A stretch of 64,000 nt of DNA from Ceratothoa steindachneri (taxonomy: Eukaryota > Arthropoda > Malacostraca > Isopoda > Cymothoidae). The DNA is taken from the NCBI GenBank assembly GCA_963969495.1, contig OZ018331.1:149606779-149670778 (forward strand), given 5' to 3'. Position numbers and translations under genes: made by a program. Below the pieces are notes generated by a model that saw nothing but the letters and a program-made list of their open reading frames with translations, did no database searches and had not been told where the DNA came from. Below, one piece after another: positions 1 through 11,104 of the stretch (position 1 is the stretch's first letter; each line of letters opens with the position of its first letter).

Positions 1-2
1 AC

Positions 3-2762
3 ACAAATGCTCGTAGTCTTAGAAATAAGAAGGATGAATTATTTAGTTATATCATTCATGAAGATATAGATATAATATGTATAGTTGAATCATGGGTTAA
101 TGAAAATATATTTAATGATAATGTCAGTGAATTTGAACTAGAGGGTTATACTATGTACATTAGTCAAAGGAGAGATAGGACTGGTGGTGGGTTGATTATT
201 TATATCAGAAATAGCATTTCTTCAAATCTAAATAACTCTATAAAGCAAGGAGAAGGTGAATCATTATGGATAGATATTAAGGTTGGTAAAAATAGGAAAA
301 TACACTTGGGAGCTTTTTATAGACCACCAGGACAGACTGATTGTATCGATGAGTTAATGATTAGGGAAATAAGTGAAGGATGCAAAGAAGATACAGTTAT
401 TCTTGGTGACTTTAATTTAACTTCTGTAGACTGGGAAAATATGATAGGAAGAGATAGAGCAAGTTGTAAGTTTATGGAGTGTTTTGAGGATAACTTTTTG
501 ATCCAATTTGTTAATAAGCCAACAAGGGGTGCCAATATATTAGATCTAATTCTTTCAAATGATGATCACTTAGTTCAAGGATTGAGTGTAGGGGAATCAT
601 TGGGAAACAGTGATCATCAGATGGTTCGGTTTAATTTGCAAATAGTTAAGGGTAGAACAACGACAAACTCCACGAAAATTCCAAATTTTTATAGGGGAGA
701 TTACGATAAATTACGCAGCATGCTAAATCAGATTAGGTGGGATATAGAATTCCATGGAAAGAATACTTATGAGATGTGGGATATTTTTAAGACTATATTA
801 AACATGGTTCAGGAACAGTGTATTCCGATGAAGTCTATTAGGAAGAAATGTAGGAAACCATTATGGTGGAACCAAGAAATAGCTAATAAAGTTTCAGTGA
901 AAAAAAGGGCATACCAGAGATTACAAAGTGAGAGTAGTTTAGATAATTTAAACCATTATAGGTCAACCAGAAATGAACTAAATAAGATTATTAAGAAGAC
1001 CAAAAGGACAGCAGAAATTAATTTAGCTAAAAATAATAATAAAGATCCTAAAAAATTCTTTAGCTATTATAGAATCAATAATCAATCTAACAGTGATAAA
1101 ATAGGGCCTATTAAATATGAAGGGGTTTTGAAAGAATCTGATGAGGAAATAGTAGAGGTCCTTAATGATCATTTTGCTTCAGTATTCACAGAAGAGAAAC
1201 CAGTTAGATTAATTGATGATAATTCTAGGTCAAGGGAAGTAGTGATAAATTCTATTAATATAGACAGAGAAGAAATTAAAGGGCTTATAATTCAGTTAAA
1301 TACTAGTAAGGCATCTGGCCCTGACAACATTCATTCTAGGATACTCAAAGAAGGTGTAGAAAGTATTGCAGTAGCTCTCGAGAAGATATTTATTAGATCA
1401 CTAGAGTCTGGAGAAATACCAAATGATTGGAAATTGGCAAATGTAGTGCCAATTTTTTAAAAGGGAAGCAAAGAGGACCCAAATAACTTTAGACCAGTAA
1501 GCTTAACTTCTATAGTCTGTAAAATTCTTGAGAAGATGGTTAAGAAGGGAATTTCTGATCATCTAGAGAGTAGCAGGTTAATTAATGATGCTCAGCATGG
1601 TTTTAGAAAAGATAGATCGTGTTTAACTAATTTACTGGATTTTATGGATTATGTAACTAAAGAATTAGATAGGGGTGAGAAAGTTGATGTGATCTACTTA
1701 GATTTCAGCAAAGCTTTTGATAAGGTTCCACATAGAAGACTAGTTCATAAATTAAAGCTGCATGGGATATGTGGGAACGTTTTAAATTGGATAACTGAAT
1801 GGCTGAAAAATAGGAAACAGAGAGTTGTACTGAATGGAGTGAGGTCAGAGTGGAGGAATGTTATTAGTGGCGTACCTCAGGGATCAGTTTTAGGCCCTTT
1901 ATTATTTATAATCTATGTAAATGATCTTGGGCAAGGTGTAAATAGCAAAGTGTCAATTTTTGCTGATGACACTAAATTGGCAGCTGTAGTCAAAGAGGTT
2001 GAGGGTAGCTTTAAAGTGCAGGGTGACTTAGATAAGCTGTTAGCTTGGGCTCAGAAGTGGCAGATGACTTTTAACCTTAATAAATGCAAAGTTATTAACA
2101 TGGGGAGAGATAATAGGGAATTTAGCTATGAGATGGATGGATATTGGCTTAATTCAGTTGAAGATGAGAAAGACTTAGGAGTGGTAGTAGATAGGTCACT
2201 GAAATTTTCAAAGCAGTGTATTGAGGCAAAAAATAGAGCAAATAGGGTGCTAGGTTACATTAAAAGAAACGTTAGCTACAAGAGTAAGGAGGTCATCCTT
2301 AAACTATACAACTCTTATGTCAGGCCACATTTAGAGTACTGTATACAGGCATGGTCACCACATTTTAGACATGATATAAACTTATTAGAGTCAGTACAAA
2401 GGAGGGCAACAAAAATAATACCATCCCTGAAGCACCTTGAATATGAAGATAGACTGAGGGTATTAAATATGTTTTCATTTGAAAGAAGGTGTGTGAGGGG
2501 AGATATGATTGAGCTTTTTAAAATCTTTTCTGGGATGGATAAATTAGATTTCAGCAAGTTATTTGAGTTAGAAGGTAGTAATAGAACTAGAGGCCACCAC
2601 TTAAAGATTAAAAAACAGAGGTGCAGACTGGATGTTAGAAAATATTTTTTCACTAACAGAGTGGTGGATTATTGGAATAGTTTGCCACCTGAGACTGTAG
2701 ACAGCCCAAACTTGAATGTTTTCAAGCGCAGATTGGATGATTATATGGGGATGGAGGGTTAA
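3..2762 (+). pseudogene. LINE ORF2: endonuclease-reverse transcriptase, one in-frame stop
   Basis: The frame is open from the window edge to 2762 except for TAA at 1458-1460. The endonuclease opens with NARSL (nt 6-20), then has FYRPPG, GDFN (405-416) and a SDH catalytic motif (609-617). The RT begins with SGPDNIHSRIL near 1315 and has AFDKVPHR near 1715, GVPQGS (1869-1886) and the catalytic FADD (1959-1970). A C-terminal region near 2280-2760 includes YNSYVRPHLEYC and ends with an FKRRLDDY-like tail. The stop falls in VVPIF-stop-KGSK, where LINEs usually have lysine, so a single A-to-T change (AAA to TAA) is likely. No frameshift was seen. The first ATG at 153 is internal to the endonuclease, so the true start is off the window. 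Expected role: nicking the target and reverse-transcribing the element RNA. Confidence 0.92.
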
Positions 2763-2998
2763 TTTCTTACTTTTTGGTATCTGGATATGTTTCTTGACTC
2801 ATTCCTGTGGATGCAGTTTCTTTTTATTGTATATTTTGGGGGATTTTGATTTTGTTTTTGACAGACTCCTATGGAGGCTTTAAATTATATATTGTGGATG
2901 CATGGTTGGACATTCCTATGGATTGTTAAATTGTATATTGTAGCTGCATGATCTGACAAAATCCTATGGATGCATTATATGGGTGGGATTTGATGGAT

Positions 2999-3040
2999 AC
3001 GGATGACCTTTGATAGGCCCTTGTGGCTTTTGTCATCCGT
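2999..3040 (+). other. LINE 3' stem-loop
   Basis: ACGGATGAC (2999-3007) pairs perfectly with GTCATCCGT (3032-3040) around a 24-base loop, directly before the TTATG tail. The same structure ends both 3' termini of the related copy near 13.0 and 13.1 kb. In other LINEs a 3' stem-loop is bound by the element's own RT; that role here is inferred. Confidence 0.7.
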
Positions 3041-3067
3041 TAAATTATGTTATGTTATGTTATGTTA

Positions 3068-3790
3068 GAGCGATAAAAATAGCAGAGAGGGGTAGAACGA
3101 GTAATGTCACTGATGCGGTCGAGGATAATGTGCCCACAACGAAGGGATCAGATACTTATCTGCCTCGTACTCTAGGGCGGCGTGTACGATCAACGGATCT
3201 CTTAAGAAGGCAGGTATTTTGGTAGCCAATTCTGCGGGGACTAGAATTAGAGACTTAGTAAAGCACAAGAATTCGACAGCCAAATACCCTGTGGGGGATG
3301 CGATCAAAGTTACTATGGGGAATCGGGTAGAGACATTAGAACCAGGATTAGTGAACATAGAAGAGACGTCAGAGCTCATAGAACCTCGAATGCCATGTGG
3401 TCCATATCGATGAATACGGTCACTTTCCTAATTGGGATAGGATTAGAGTTATCCACAAAGGGTTGCACAAAAGATAGAGAAGGATAATTGAGGCTGCAGA
3501 TATCGTTTCCGACAGGTCAACTAATCACCGAGACGGATTCTTTCGGCTGGCTAATGGAGCGGGGCGGTTCATCAGACACGAAGCGGAAAGATTAAAGCTG
3601 GACAAATCCAACCAGAGAAGACTACGAGGGTCGAGCCAGAGTGACCCGGGGTAAATCTGCTGCATATATGTGGAGCGATCTCGCGTTCTTCGTTTAGTTC
3701 AATTCTGAAGAAGCCAACAGGTGAAACGTCAATAAAGAACTTCAGTGTATTTTCCGGGTTTTTACTTCCTCCTCCCATTCTCACCTATAC
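3068..3790 (+). mobile_element. Penelope-like element fragment, GIY-YIG domain and 3' end
   Basis: The C-terminal end of a Penelope-like element, split over three frames. One frame reads IPCGGCDQSYYGESGR (about 3285-3335) followed by TRISEHRRDVRAH. This is the cysteine-containing, GIY-YIG-type nuclease core of these elements. After a frameshift near 3392 another frame reads HIDEYGHFPNWDRIRVIHKG and, past a stop near 3468, RRIIEAADIVSDRS and FFRLANGAGRFIRHE. Upstream, GTRIRDLVKHKN is in the frame of 3219-3413. The 3' part has TCAATAAAG (about 3729-3737) and CCGGGTTTTTAC. The RT domain is absent. The fragment starts exactly where the LINE tail stops. Not functional. Confidence 0.8.
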
Positions 3791-3805
3791 GTCGTGATAT
3801 TCCTA

Positions 3806-3957
<152 letters not shown>

Positions 3958-3963
<6 letters not shown>

Positions 3964-6168
3964 TATAAACTATTTTAACTTTATTTTCTTTTAAGTATTG
4001 ATCAAATTTCGTCTTCATAATTTCTGTGTTTGGAGCGCTGACTACTTCTTGTGGTAGATTGTTCCAGACTTGAACGATGCGGTTGCTGAAGGCAAATTTT
4101 CCCATTGATGTTTTGAATTTACACTTCTTGTCGTGTCCTCGCGTCGCTGTCACGCCTGTCAAATTAAAAAAGATTATCTGCAGTATTGGGCATATTTATC
4201 AATAATTCATATGTTTTTATTTGTTCACCCCTTTTCCTTCTATGTGCGAGGGGAAAGAGATTGAGTTTTTTAAGCCTATCATTGTAGCTAAGATGTTTAA
4301 TTCTCCTTATCATTTTTGTATAGCGACGCTGTACTTGTTCTATTATATTTACATCTATTATATTTATGCCTGAAAAATGATGCAACTCTTGTTGCTTTAT
4401 TTCAATTGCTACGCATTGACTGGATAAATTTAATTTATTATCTATTTTAACGCTTAGATCGACCTGTTCTTTTACTTCTATAATCTCGGTGTCTTGGAGA
4501 TAATATCTAAATTTAGGATTATTTTTTCCGAAGTGTAAAACGCCACATTTGGAAGCATTAAGGTTCATGCTAGATTCTTTGCACCATTTAGTTAACATAT
4601 TCAGGCAGTTTTGTAAACAGCTTGAGTCTTCCTTATCCTTTATTATCTGCCCAAGTTTAGTATTGTCTGTGAATGAATTTACTTGGCAATTCATTCCAGA
4701 ACCTAAGGTGTTTACGAAAATTATAAAGAGTAGGGGTCTCAAAATGGAACCTTGAGGAACTCCACTAGTTACCCTCTGCTTACGATCTGTCAACCAATTT
4801 TAATCCAAGTTATCATTTTCTCATGGATACATAGCTTTAGCTTTGAAGGAGGATATTGAACAGGAGTTTATCAAAGGCTTTCGAAAAATCTAGATACACC
4901 AATCGTAACTAGAACCTGAATGGACAGCTTTTGCTACATGCTCATAAAATGTGATCAGACTATTGACACAAGACCTCACTTTCCTGAAACTGTGCTGACT
5001 ATTTACTAAGAGTTGATTTCTCTCCAGATGATTGCGTAATTTTAAATCAATAATTGACTCCATTAGTTTACATATAAGTGAAGTTAAGCTTACTGGCCGA
5101 TAGTTCTCCTTATCCTTATGTCTACCTTTTATGAATATGGGGACAACATTGGCTAGTTTCCAATCCCTAGGAACTAAATTTGCCTCCAGAAAGTAATTAA
5201 ACAGATAAGCGAGTAAAGCGAAAATTTCGTTTTTAACTTCCTTAATACTTCGCGCGTATATTTAATCAACCCTGCTAGCTTTATCAGGACTTAATTTATT
5301 AATTGCATTCTTTACATCATCTTCCGCAACTATTATTTCATTTATTTTTGGAATGTTAATATTTATGTTTACTAGGCTTTCCTCATTTAAATTCGGAATA
5401 TTCTTGTTAAAAATGGAAGCAAAATAATTATTAAAGATATTCGCCTTTTCGAGGTCATTTTGAACTACTCAGTCGTTGTGTTTAAGTATCTGAACTGACT
5501 CTTTGTTTTTAGTTCTATAGTACCTGTAGAATGCTTTCGGATTATCGCGTGACCTTTCCGCTAATCTATTTTCGTACCTGCATTTAACAGCATTCACTTC
5601 TCTTTTTATCTGCCTTAGTAGGTCGATAAATATTTGCCCTAATGACTGGTTGCCTTTTAGCTGCTTATAAAGTGACCGTTTCCGTTATATCAGTTTCTTG
5701 AGACCTTGGTTAATCCAAGGTTTGTCCTTTGTATATTTTAAACCGTTTTTATGAGGAATATATCTGGTCTGAAGACCCTTAATGCGATCAATGACGAGGC
5801 TGTAAGCCGAAGCAGGTGTTTTGTTAATGAATTCTCTATGCTAAGCCCATTCTTTTAATTCATCTCTAATCGCTTTGAAGTTTGTTAATTTATATACAGG
5901 TACTTTTTGCGCTCTCCTCTGATTAATGAAATCATATTTGATGTTAAATACCAATGAGTTGTGATCCGAATTTCCAAGTAGTTCCTGAACTTCAAGCCTA
6001 TCAATGAAGGTTTCCTTGTTACTTAGGACTAAATCAAGTGTCTTGTTTTCTCTTGTAGGGTTTTCGAAATGTTGATGCAGATAATTAGCTAAAAATGCGT
6101 TTAAGATATGGTTTTCTGTATCTGAACTCATCGTATACCAATCATATTCCGGGAGATTGAAATCCCCT
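3958..6168 (-). pseudogene. Decayed CR1-type LINE, endonuclease-RT, antisense
   Basis: Read on the minus strand, the element begins inside the endonuclease at GDFNLPEYDW (about 6168-6138), with NPTRENKTLDLVLSN and GNSDHNS following. The RT lies between about 5300 and 4165, with ANVVPIF, NYRPVSLTS, TSGVPQGSI and VNSFTDNTKLG. The C-terminal WNNLPQEVV is near 4060. The catalytic FADD reads FTDN, so the RT would be dead even without the many stops and frameshifts. It is 5'-truncated; the boundary near 6168 is inferred from the abrupt loss of similarity before GDFN. Its coding end runs into the (AT)n tract with almost no 3'UTR. It is clearly older than the LINE at 1-3067 and from another family. 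Confidence 0.85.
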
Positions 6169-6295
6169 TGCTTTGTCGTCTTTGGGAAGGGGTAATGGGG
6201 GGGAGGGACCAGTCCACATTCAAACATCTATCCTGCCAATTTGAGGTTTCTGTTCGACTCCGGAAATTGAGCTTCTTCCGAAATCCCTCAGCTTC

Positions 6296-6600
6296 GTATT
6301 TTGGACGCTCCCCACCAATTGCCTATTAGTTGGGCATAGGTGTATGGCATAGTCATAGGGAGCAAGATGGTAGTAGATTTGATGGTACTTTGTGAAGAAT
6401 TGAGCGCAATGGGCGTAAAAATTCCATGTTAATTTTATAGTCTATTTGGTAGATGGTGGTTTGTATATTTATCTTGGTTGACTAAAACTTGGTTGGTTCT
6501 CTTAGTGAACCGAAAGGTTGTGGTTGGTTTTCTTAGTGATCATAAAGGTCGTAGTTGGTTCTCTTAGTAATTATAAAGGTCGTGGTTGGTTTCTAAAGTT
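6296..6600 (+). repeat. Dispersed repeat A, copy 1
   Basis: Shares about 250 bases with 8985-9172: GGGCATAGGTG, GCAAGATGGTAG, TGGTACTTTGTGAAGAATT and then GGTTGACT(A/T)AAACTTGGTTGG. The end of this copy (about 6485-6595) holds three to four degenerate units of about 34 bases built on GGTTGGTTCTCTTAGTG. No coding potential and no recognisable termini. Confidence 0.65.
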
Positions 6601-7010
6601 TCTGTTATGAAGTTACGTTTGGATTTTATCATTAACTTGGGAAGGTTTTTAAGGTCTATCTCATCGAAGGCGAACTTCGTGGGAGTTCGAATCAGTGTTC
6701 AAGCGTCACTCACTTGTAGCCGTCCACGCAACAGTTGACTTGAATTATGATCCCATCTGTTGAAAAAAACACACGAGATGTTGCTTAACTTTGCTATAAT
6801 GGTGAAAAGATGTTTCCACTCAGCTAGTTCCTAGTCCCTGTACGACTTGAAGATCTTTGCGGAGAGTCATCCTCAAGAGAAGTCCACCAGGGACATTCAT
6901 GAAAATACCAATCAATACCGGTTATATAACTTTTGGTTACTACTTTACTCCAAATGGTAAAATGAAAATAGAGATAATTGACTAAAGTTTAAACATGAGG
7001 GAAATTTCCC
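6600..7010. other. No gene seen
   Basis: Mixed AT-rich sequence. The only structure noticed is GTCCCTG (6834-6840) with CAGGGAC (6889-6895), a 7-base inverted repeat. Confidence 0.4.
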
Positions 7011-7014
7011 TTCA

Positions 7015-7300
7015 ATGACCTGCGGCGTTTTGTGATAAGATGATAAATGGTTATTGCATTGATGGTTTCCAATGGTTCAAATCACCTACAAGTAAGTGCC
7101 TTTGAATGGCTAAATGAGGCTTCTGCCACTAGATGGCACCACCCAGAGCCAAATCCGATGGCAGATTTGAAATCTCCAGGGTGAATAACCCTATGACCCA
7201 TGGTCATAGTGGTCATTTAATGGCTCTAAATGGGTACAATTGAACTTTACTTTTTTGGAAATAAAAGCGACGCCTAGACCTGGCGCTTCGCCCTAGGTAA
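7015..7300 (+). repeat. Dispersed repeat B, copy 1 (SINE- or MITE-like)
   Basis: About 280 bases, clearly similar to the reverse complement of 23884-24147. Shared landmarks are GCGTTTTGTGATAAGATGA, CCACTAGATGGCACCA, GCAGATTTGAAATCT and GACGCCTAGACCTGGCGCTT. TGGTTCAAATC (7073-7083) resembles a pol III B box, but I cannot point to a convincing A box, so SINE origin is only possible. Confidence 0.6.
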
Positions 7301-7850
7301 AAATAAGTATTGTGAGATTCGCTCTATGCTGGGTTTGTAGTATTGATGTGGTCGACCTATTTATGAGCCGAGTGTGAAACTGAAACGGGAATGATGTGAA
7401 CTGACAAATCAGAAAATCTCGGTAAAGGAATTGCTCCAACATCCAAAACATTTACAGAACACATATTTCTTAACACAAATATTATGATGTACTCGGTTAT
7501 ACTCTTTGTGACGGTCAAAAAATTTATTCTAGAACAATGACATATTAAAAGGAGGTGTTTAAGTATGGCCAAGTGTTCGGGAATATGCGCACACAGGCTC
7601 TAAGGTAGGCCAAGCGAGGCGACAACTGTTATTGATCTAAGAGTGCGATTTGAATAGATAGCGGCAGCTGCGTAACCAAGGAATATACCAAACACAACGA
7701 AAAAAAATAGATTTTAATACAAACTAAATAAAAGGCACAACAATAAATATGGATATATATGCGTACATGAATAAGACGGAATTAGGTTCCGAATACTAAT
7801 TAGATAACCTGAGTTATTGAATGATTATAATGGGGGATTTATGGCAGTGA
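7301..7850. other. No gene seen
   Basis: Unremarkable AT-rich sequence. Short reading frames here show no known motif. Confidence 0.4.
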
Positions 7851-7854
7851 CTGA

Positions 7855-8600
7855 TTTCGTTCCTTTGAACCTCGAGAGTAAAGCGGGGTAAACTTCGGGG
7901 AGGCCTTGGTGACCTTGATTACTCACAAACCAGCAGCGGGTGTCCAGGGCTACTTTCTCGAACTTGTGTTTTGCGAGATGCAGGCCTCTTGTTCTCAAGA
8001 GGTCACTGGACGAATTTCGAAAGGAGGGGGAGTGACTTCTCCAAACTCGGGTCGAGAGAGCTATCGGGTCTCTTGTCCTCAAGATGTCACCAGAAGAACT
8101 TCGGAGGACGGCTTCTCCGGTTTTGGAGAACTCCGCGTATATATGCACCCTCTCGAGGATTACAGACAGATTTGGTTAAACGACACTTCCCCGAAAGGAG
8201 TTCAGTTCAACGAAGCTCTCTCCCAAGAAGTGTGAGTGATGATCGCAAGCCACAGAAGAGCTGGACATCACGCCCGTATCTTCGGGTCAGGAGAAGAGTC
8301 TCGTGAGGCAACGTCAGCCTTTCTCAACCGCCTTCGGATCAAGGATACACACCGAGCGTCTCCTTGCGGGAAGTGTCAACGGCAGGGATCAGCGGGCAAG
8401 ACGGATGACCAGCGGCTGGAGCCATAAAAGCTGTTCGCGGCGAACCTACAAGGTAACCTCCCGCCCCGAAGAGGAGGGGGGATTAAGACAGTGGAGAGGT
8501 AGCCTCAATTTCAGCGTCATGCCTCGTGTGAATTTTGCGGAGACCTGGCGGCAAGTCTAAAAAGGGTGAAGTCGGAGGGTGGGGGGGTAACGGCTCGCTT
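7855..8600. other. GC-richer ORF-dense block, origin unknown
   Basis: This segment is visibly richer in G and C than its flanks and has several overlapping frames of 63-111 codons on both strands. None shows a domain, and overlap in all frames argues against coding. It has an internal imperfect duplication about 82 bases apart: CTTGTTCTCAAGAGGTCACTGGA near 7989 and CTTGTCCTCAAGATGTCACCAGA near 8071 (given here as positions of similarity). It could be an old LTR or satellite-like unit. Confidence 0.35.
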
Positions 8601-8984
8601 TCTCTCCCGAAGTAATATCTTAGGAGGTGTAGAAATAATATTATTCTAGGGGATACCTCTACAGGAGGATTTTGAAGGAGATACTCCTTGTTTTATCTTG
8701 AATCTTGTATATCAATGGCCTACACGTCATTTTATTTCAAGACTTTTAATTTACATATTTACGAATACTCCCTGTAAGTTTTAATTGTATTCTCTCGGAC
8801 TATCATTTAGAGTTACAAACCTCATTTTATATTCTTTTTTATTAGGCTTATCCCTATTCAGTTTACTGATCTATAATTTTTCGTTGGATTACACAAATTT
8901 CTATCATGAATTATATCATTCAATCTTTATCCCCAGTGGTTCAAATTCCTCATTTCTCGACCACTAGAAATGTGCAAGATTTTT
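8601..8984. other. No gene seen
   Basis: AT-rich sequence without recognisable structure, apart from AGTGGT/ACCACT (about 8935-8965), too short to interpret. Confidence 0.4.
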
Positions 8985-9172
8985 TTAACCTACCAATTGG
9001 CCATTATTTGGGCATGGGTGTAAGGTATAAGCATAGGGAACAAGATGGTAGCAGATTTCATGGTACTTTGTGAAGAATTAATCGCAATGTTAGACGATGG
9101 TTTGGATATTTATGTTGGTTGACTTAAACTTGGTTGGTTCACTTAGTGGTCATAAAGGTCCTGGTTGGTGAA
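8985..9172 (+). repeat. Dispersed repeat A, copy 2
   Basis: Second, shorter copy of the family at 6296-6600, in the same orientation. It retains AACAAGATGGTAGCAGATTT and GTACTTTGTGAAGAATTAAT and only one of the terminal TTGGTTGG units. Confidence 0.65.
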
Positions 9173-9444
9173 ATAATAAAAAACAACGTAAAGTTAGAAT
9201 ATTATGTTTCAGGGTTAAATTCCACGAGAGATTGGGGGTACCAAGTCGGATAATACAAAATAAACTTAGTATTTGTTTGTGATTTATGAGATAAATCAGG
9301 TTTTGGTGATTTGATTTGCCAACCTACGATTTTTCTGTGCTAATTGTCACCGAATCGTATATCTAAGATTGGGTTGTTTGCATCATTTTATCTGTGGCTC
9401 AGTAATGAGGTTGGATTTCATCCAAGAGGAGTATACGCGTGTAC

Positions 9445-9448
<4 letters not shown>

Positions 9449-9481
<33 letters not shown>
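9449..9481. repeat. (GA)n microsatellite
   Basis: About 16 uninterrupted GA units. Confidence 0.95.
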
Positions 9482-9482
<1 letters not shown>

Positions 9483-9663
9483 AGAGGGAGGAGATAGATA
9501 AAAAAAATGCCTTTGAAAGATTTAGGGGCTTCATTCGTAAGCAAAATTGCTATTAACGACACTTTAAATTGATCACCTGAGATCACAAAAAAATAAACAA
9601 AGCGAAAAAAACTTGCGCTTTGAGAGTGAAGTAAAAACGTAAAACCAACGAAAAAGACTAGAT

Positions 9664-10353
9664 TTGTAATCCTTGGTTCATAACCTGATCCTTGAAGTTT
9701 CTCGTAATCCTTGTTTCATAACCTGATACTTGAAGTTACTCGTAATCCTTAGGTCATAACCAGATCTTTAAAGTTTCTCGTAATCCTTGGTTCATAACCT
9801 GATCCTTGAAGTTTCTCGTAATCCTTGTTTCATAACCTGATCCTTGAAGTTACTCGTAATCCTTAGGTCATAACCAGATCTTTAAAGTTTCTCGTAATCC
9901 TTGGTTCATAAACTGATCCTTGAAGTTTCTCGTAATCCTTGTTTCATAACCTGAACCTTGAAGTTCCTTGTAATCCTTAGGATCATAACCAGATCTTTAA
10001 AGTCTCTCGTAATCCTTGTTTCATAACCTAATCCTTGAAGTTCCTCGTAATCCTTAGGGTCATACCCAGATCTTTAAAGTCTATCGTAATCCTTGTTTCA
10101 TAACCTAATCCTTGAAGTTTCTCGTAATCCTTGTTTAATAACCTGATCCTTGAAGTTCCTCGTAATCCTTAGGGTCATAACCAGATCTTTAAAGTCTCTC
10201 GTAATCCTTGTTTCATAACCTGATCCTTGAAGTTACTCGTAATCCTTAGGATCATAACCATATCTTTGAAGTTACTCGTAATCCTTAGGATCATAACCAT
10301 ATCTTTGAAGTTACTCGTAATCCTTGACTAATCCTTGAAGTTACTGTTAATCC
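9664..10353. repeat. 38-bp minisatellite, about 18 copies
   Basis: Head-to-tail units begin with CTCGTAATCC (for example 9701 and 9739) and contain TTCATAACC and CTTGAAGTT. Two main variants alternate, TTGTTTCATAACCTGATCC and TTAGGTCATAACCAGATC, so higher-order units have been duplicated. No open frame persists. Confidence 0.95.
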
Positions 10354-10361
10354 TGTAAAAT

Positions 10362-10510
10362 TCACCACTACCATCGAGATACTAGTGATCGAAATTTTGT
10401 CTTAGTCTTGGTATTTTTCTCTTCCTATGACTGAGGAAGTTTTGAAAAACTATCGAAATTGCCGTTGTTTATTAAATATTAGACTCTTACCGCTGTCGGG
10501 TTTTTGACAC
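10362..10510 (+). mobile_element. Possible Penelope-like 3' end
   Basis: CTGAGGAAG, CTATCGAAATTGCCG and CGGGTTTTTGACAC follow in an order resembling the 3' end of the fragment at 3068-3790 (CTGAAGAAG, GTGAAACG, CCGGGTTTTTAC). A related CTATCGAAATGG...TTGTTTATTAAAG occurs at about 10765-10795. No coding part is present, so the call is weak. Confidence 0.35.
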
Positions 10511-10869
10511 TCGTTGGATTACATCACATTTCTTTAAAAAAAATACTATAGTAAACGGTTTAATTAGCATTGTTGTAATGAAGCGATGTAGTAAGTTAAA
10601 AGGTAAGGTGTTGCCAGATAATCGGATGGGTTCCTCTGTTTCACTGCTGTAGTTTGAACGTTGTAAAGATGTCCTGGACACACCTCGTAAAGATCATTAC
10701 AACTCCAAATCCTCTAGTAAAGATAAGCTACACTGAAGTATGTCAATTTGTAGGGCACAAAGAGAACTATCGAAATGGCTCTTGTTTATTAAAGAGTTCA
10801 ATTGATATTGAGCAACAATTGCCCCGCATAAATAATGAAAAGTATCTTGCTTATTTCTTTCTCACCTAA

Positions 10870-11100
10870 CCTAACTTGGCTTAGTCATGACAAGTGGCCT
10901 TAAATATAAGCTGTACTCAGGTAGTTTAGGGTTTTATATCTTTACAACATCCGATTATCCTGTAATAGATTAATAGATGGTTATATGATATTATACAGGG
11001 CAATAAAAAGGGTATTCACTCTCTTTAGAACCGTTTTATGATACTGGCCCTCGTTATCTAGAAGTAGCCGTGGTCCCCAATATAAAGTAATTTACGCATA
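10870..11100. other. No gene seen
   Basis: AT-rich sequence without recognisable structure. Confidence 0.4.
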
Positions 11101-11104
11101 AATA

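Larger units (their letters stand above)
1..3067 (+). mobile_element. CR1-like LINE, near-intact ORF2, 5' end outside window
   Basis: Non-LTR retrotransposon. An AP-endonuclease/reverse-transcriptase ORF is followed by about 280 bases of 3'UTR, a short stem-loop (2999-3040) and a (TTATG)n tail (3045-3067). There is no poly(A), which fits the CR1/L2 group, whose 3' ends are short microsatellites. A second, 5'-truncated copy at 12512-13190 shares the C-terminal coding region, 3'UTR, stem-loop and tail, which confirms this as a family. The 5' end lies before the window. The tail abuts a Penelope-like fragment. Clade placement rests on domain layout and tail type, not on a phylogeny. Confidence 0.9.

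Noticed and set aside
8928..8968. MITE bounded by AGTGGT/ACCACT
   Set aside because: Only six paired bases; not distinguishable from chance.
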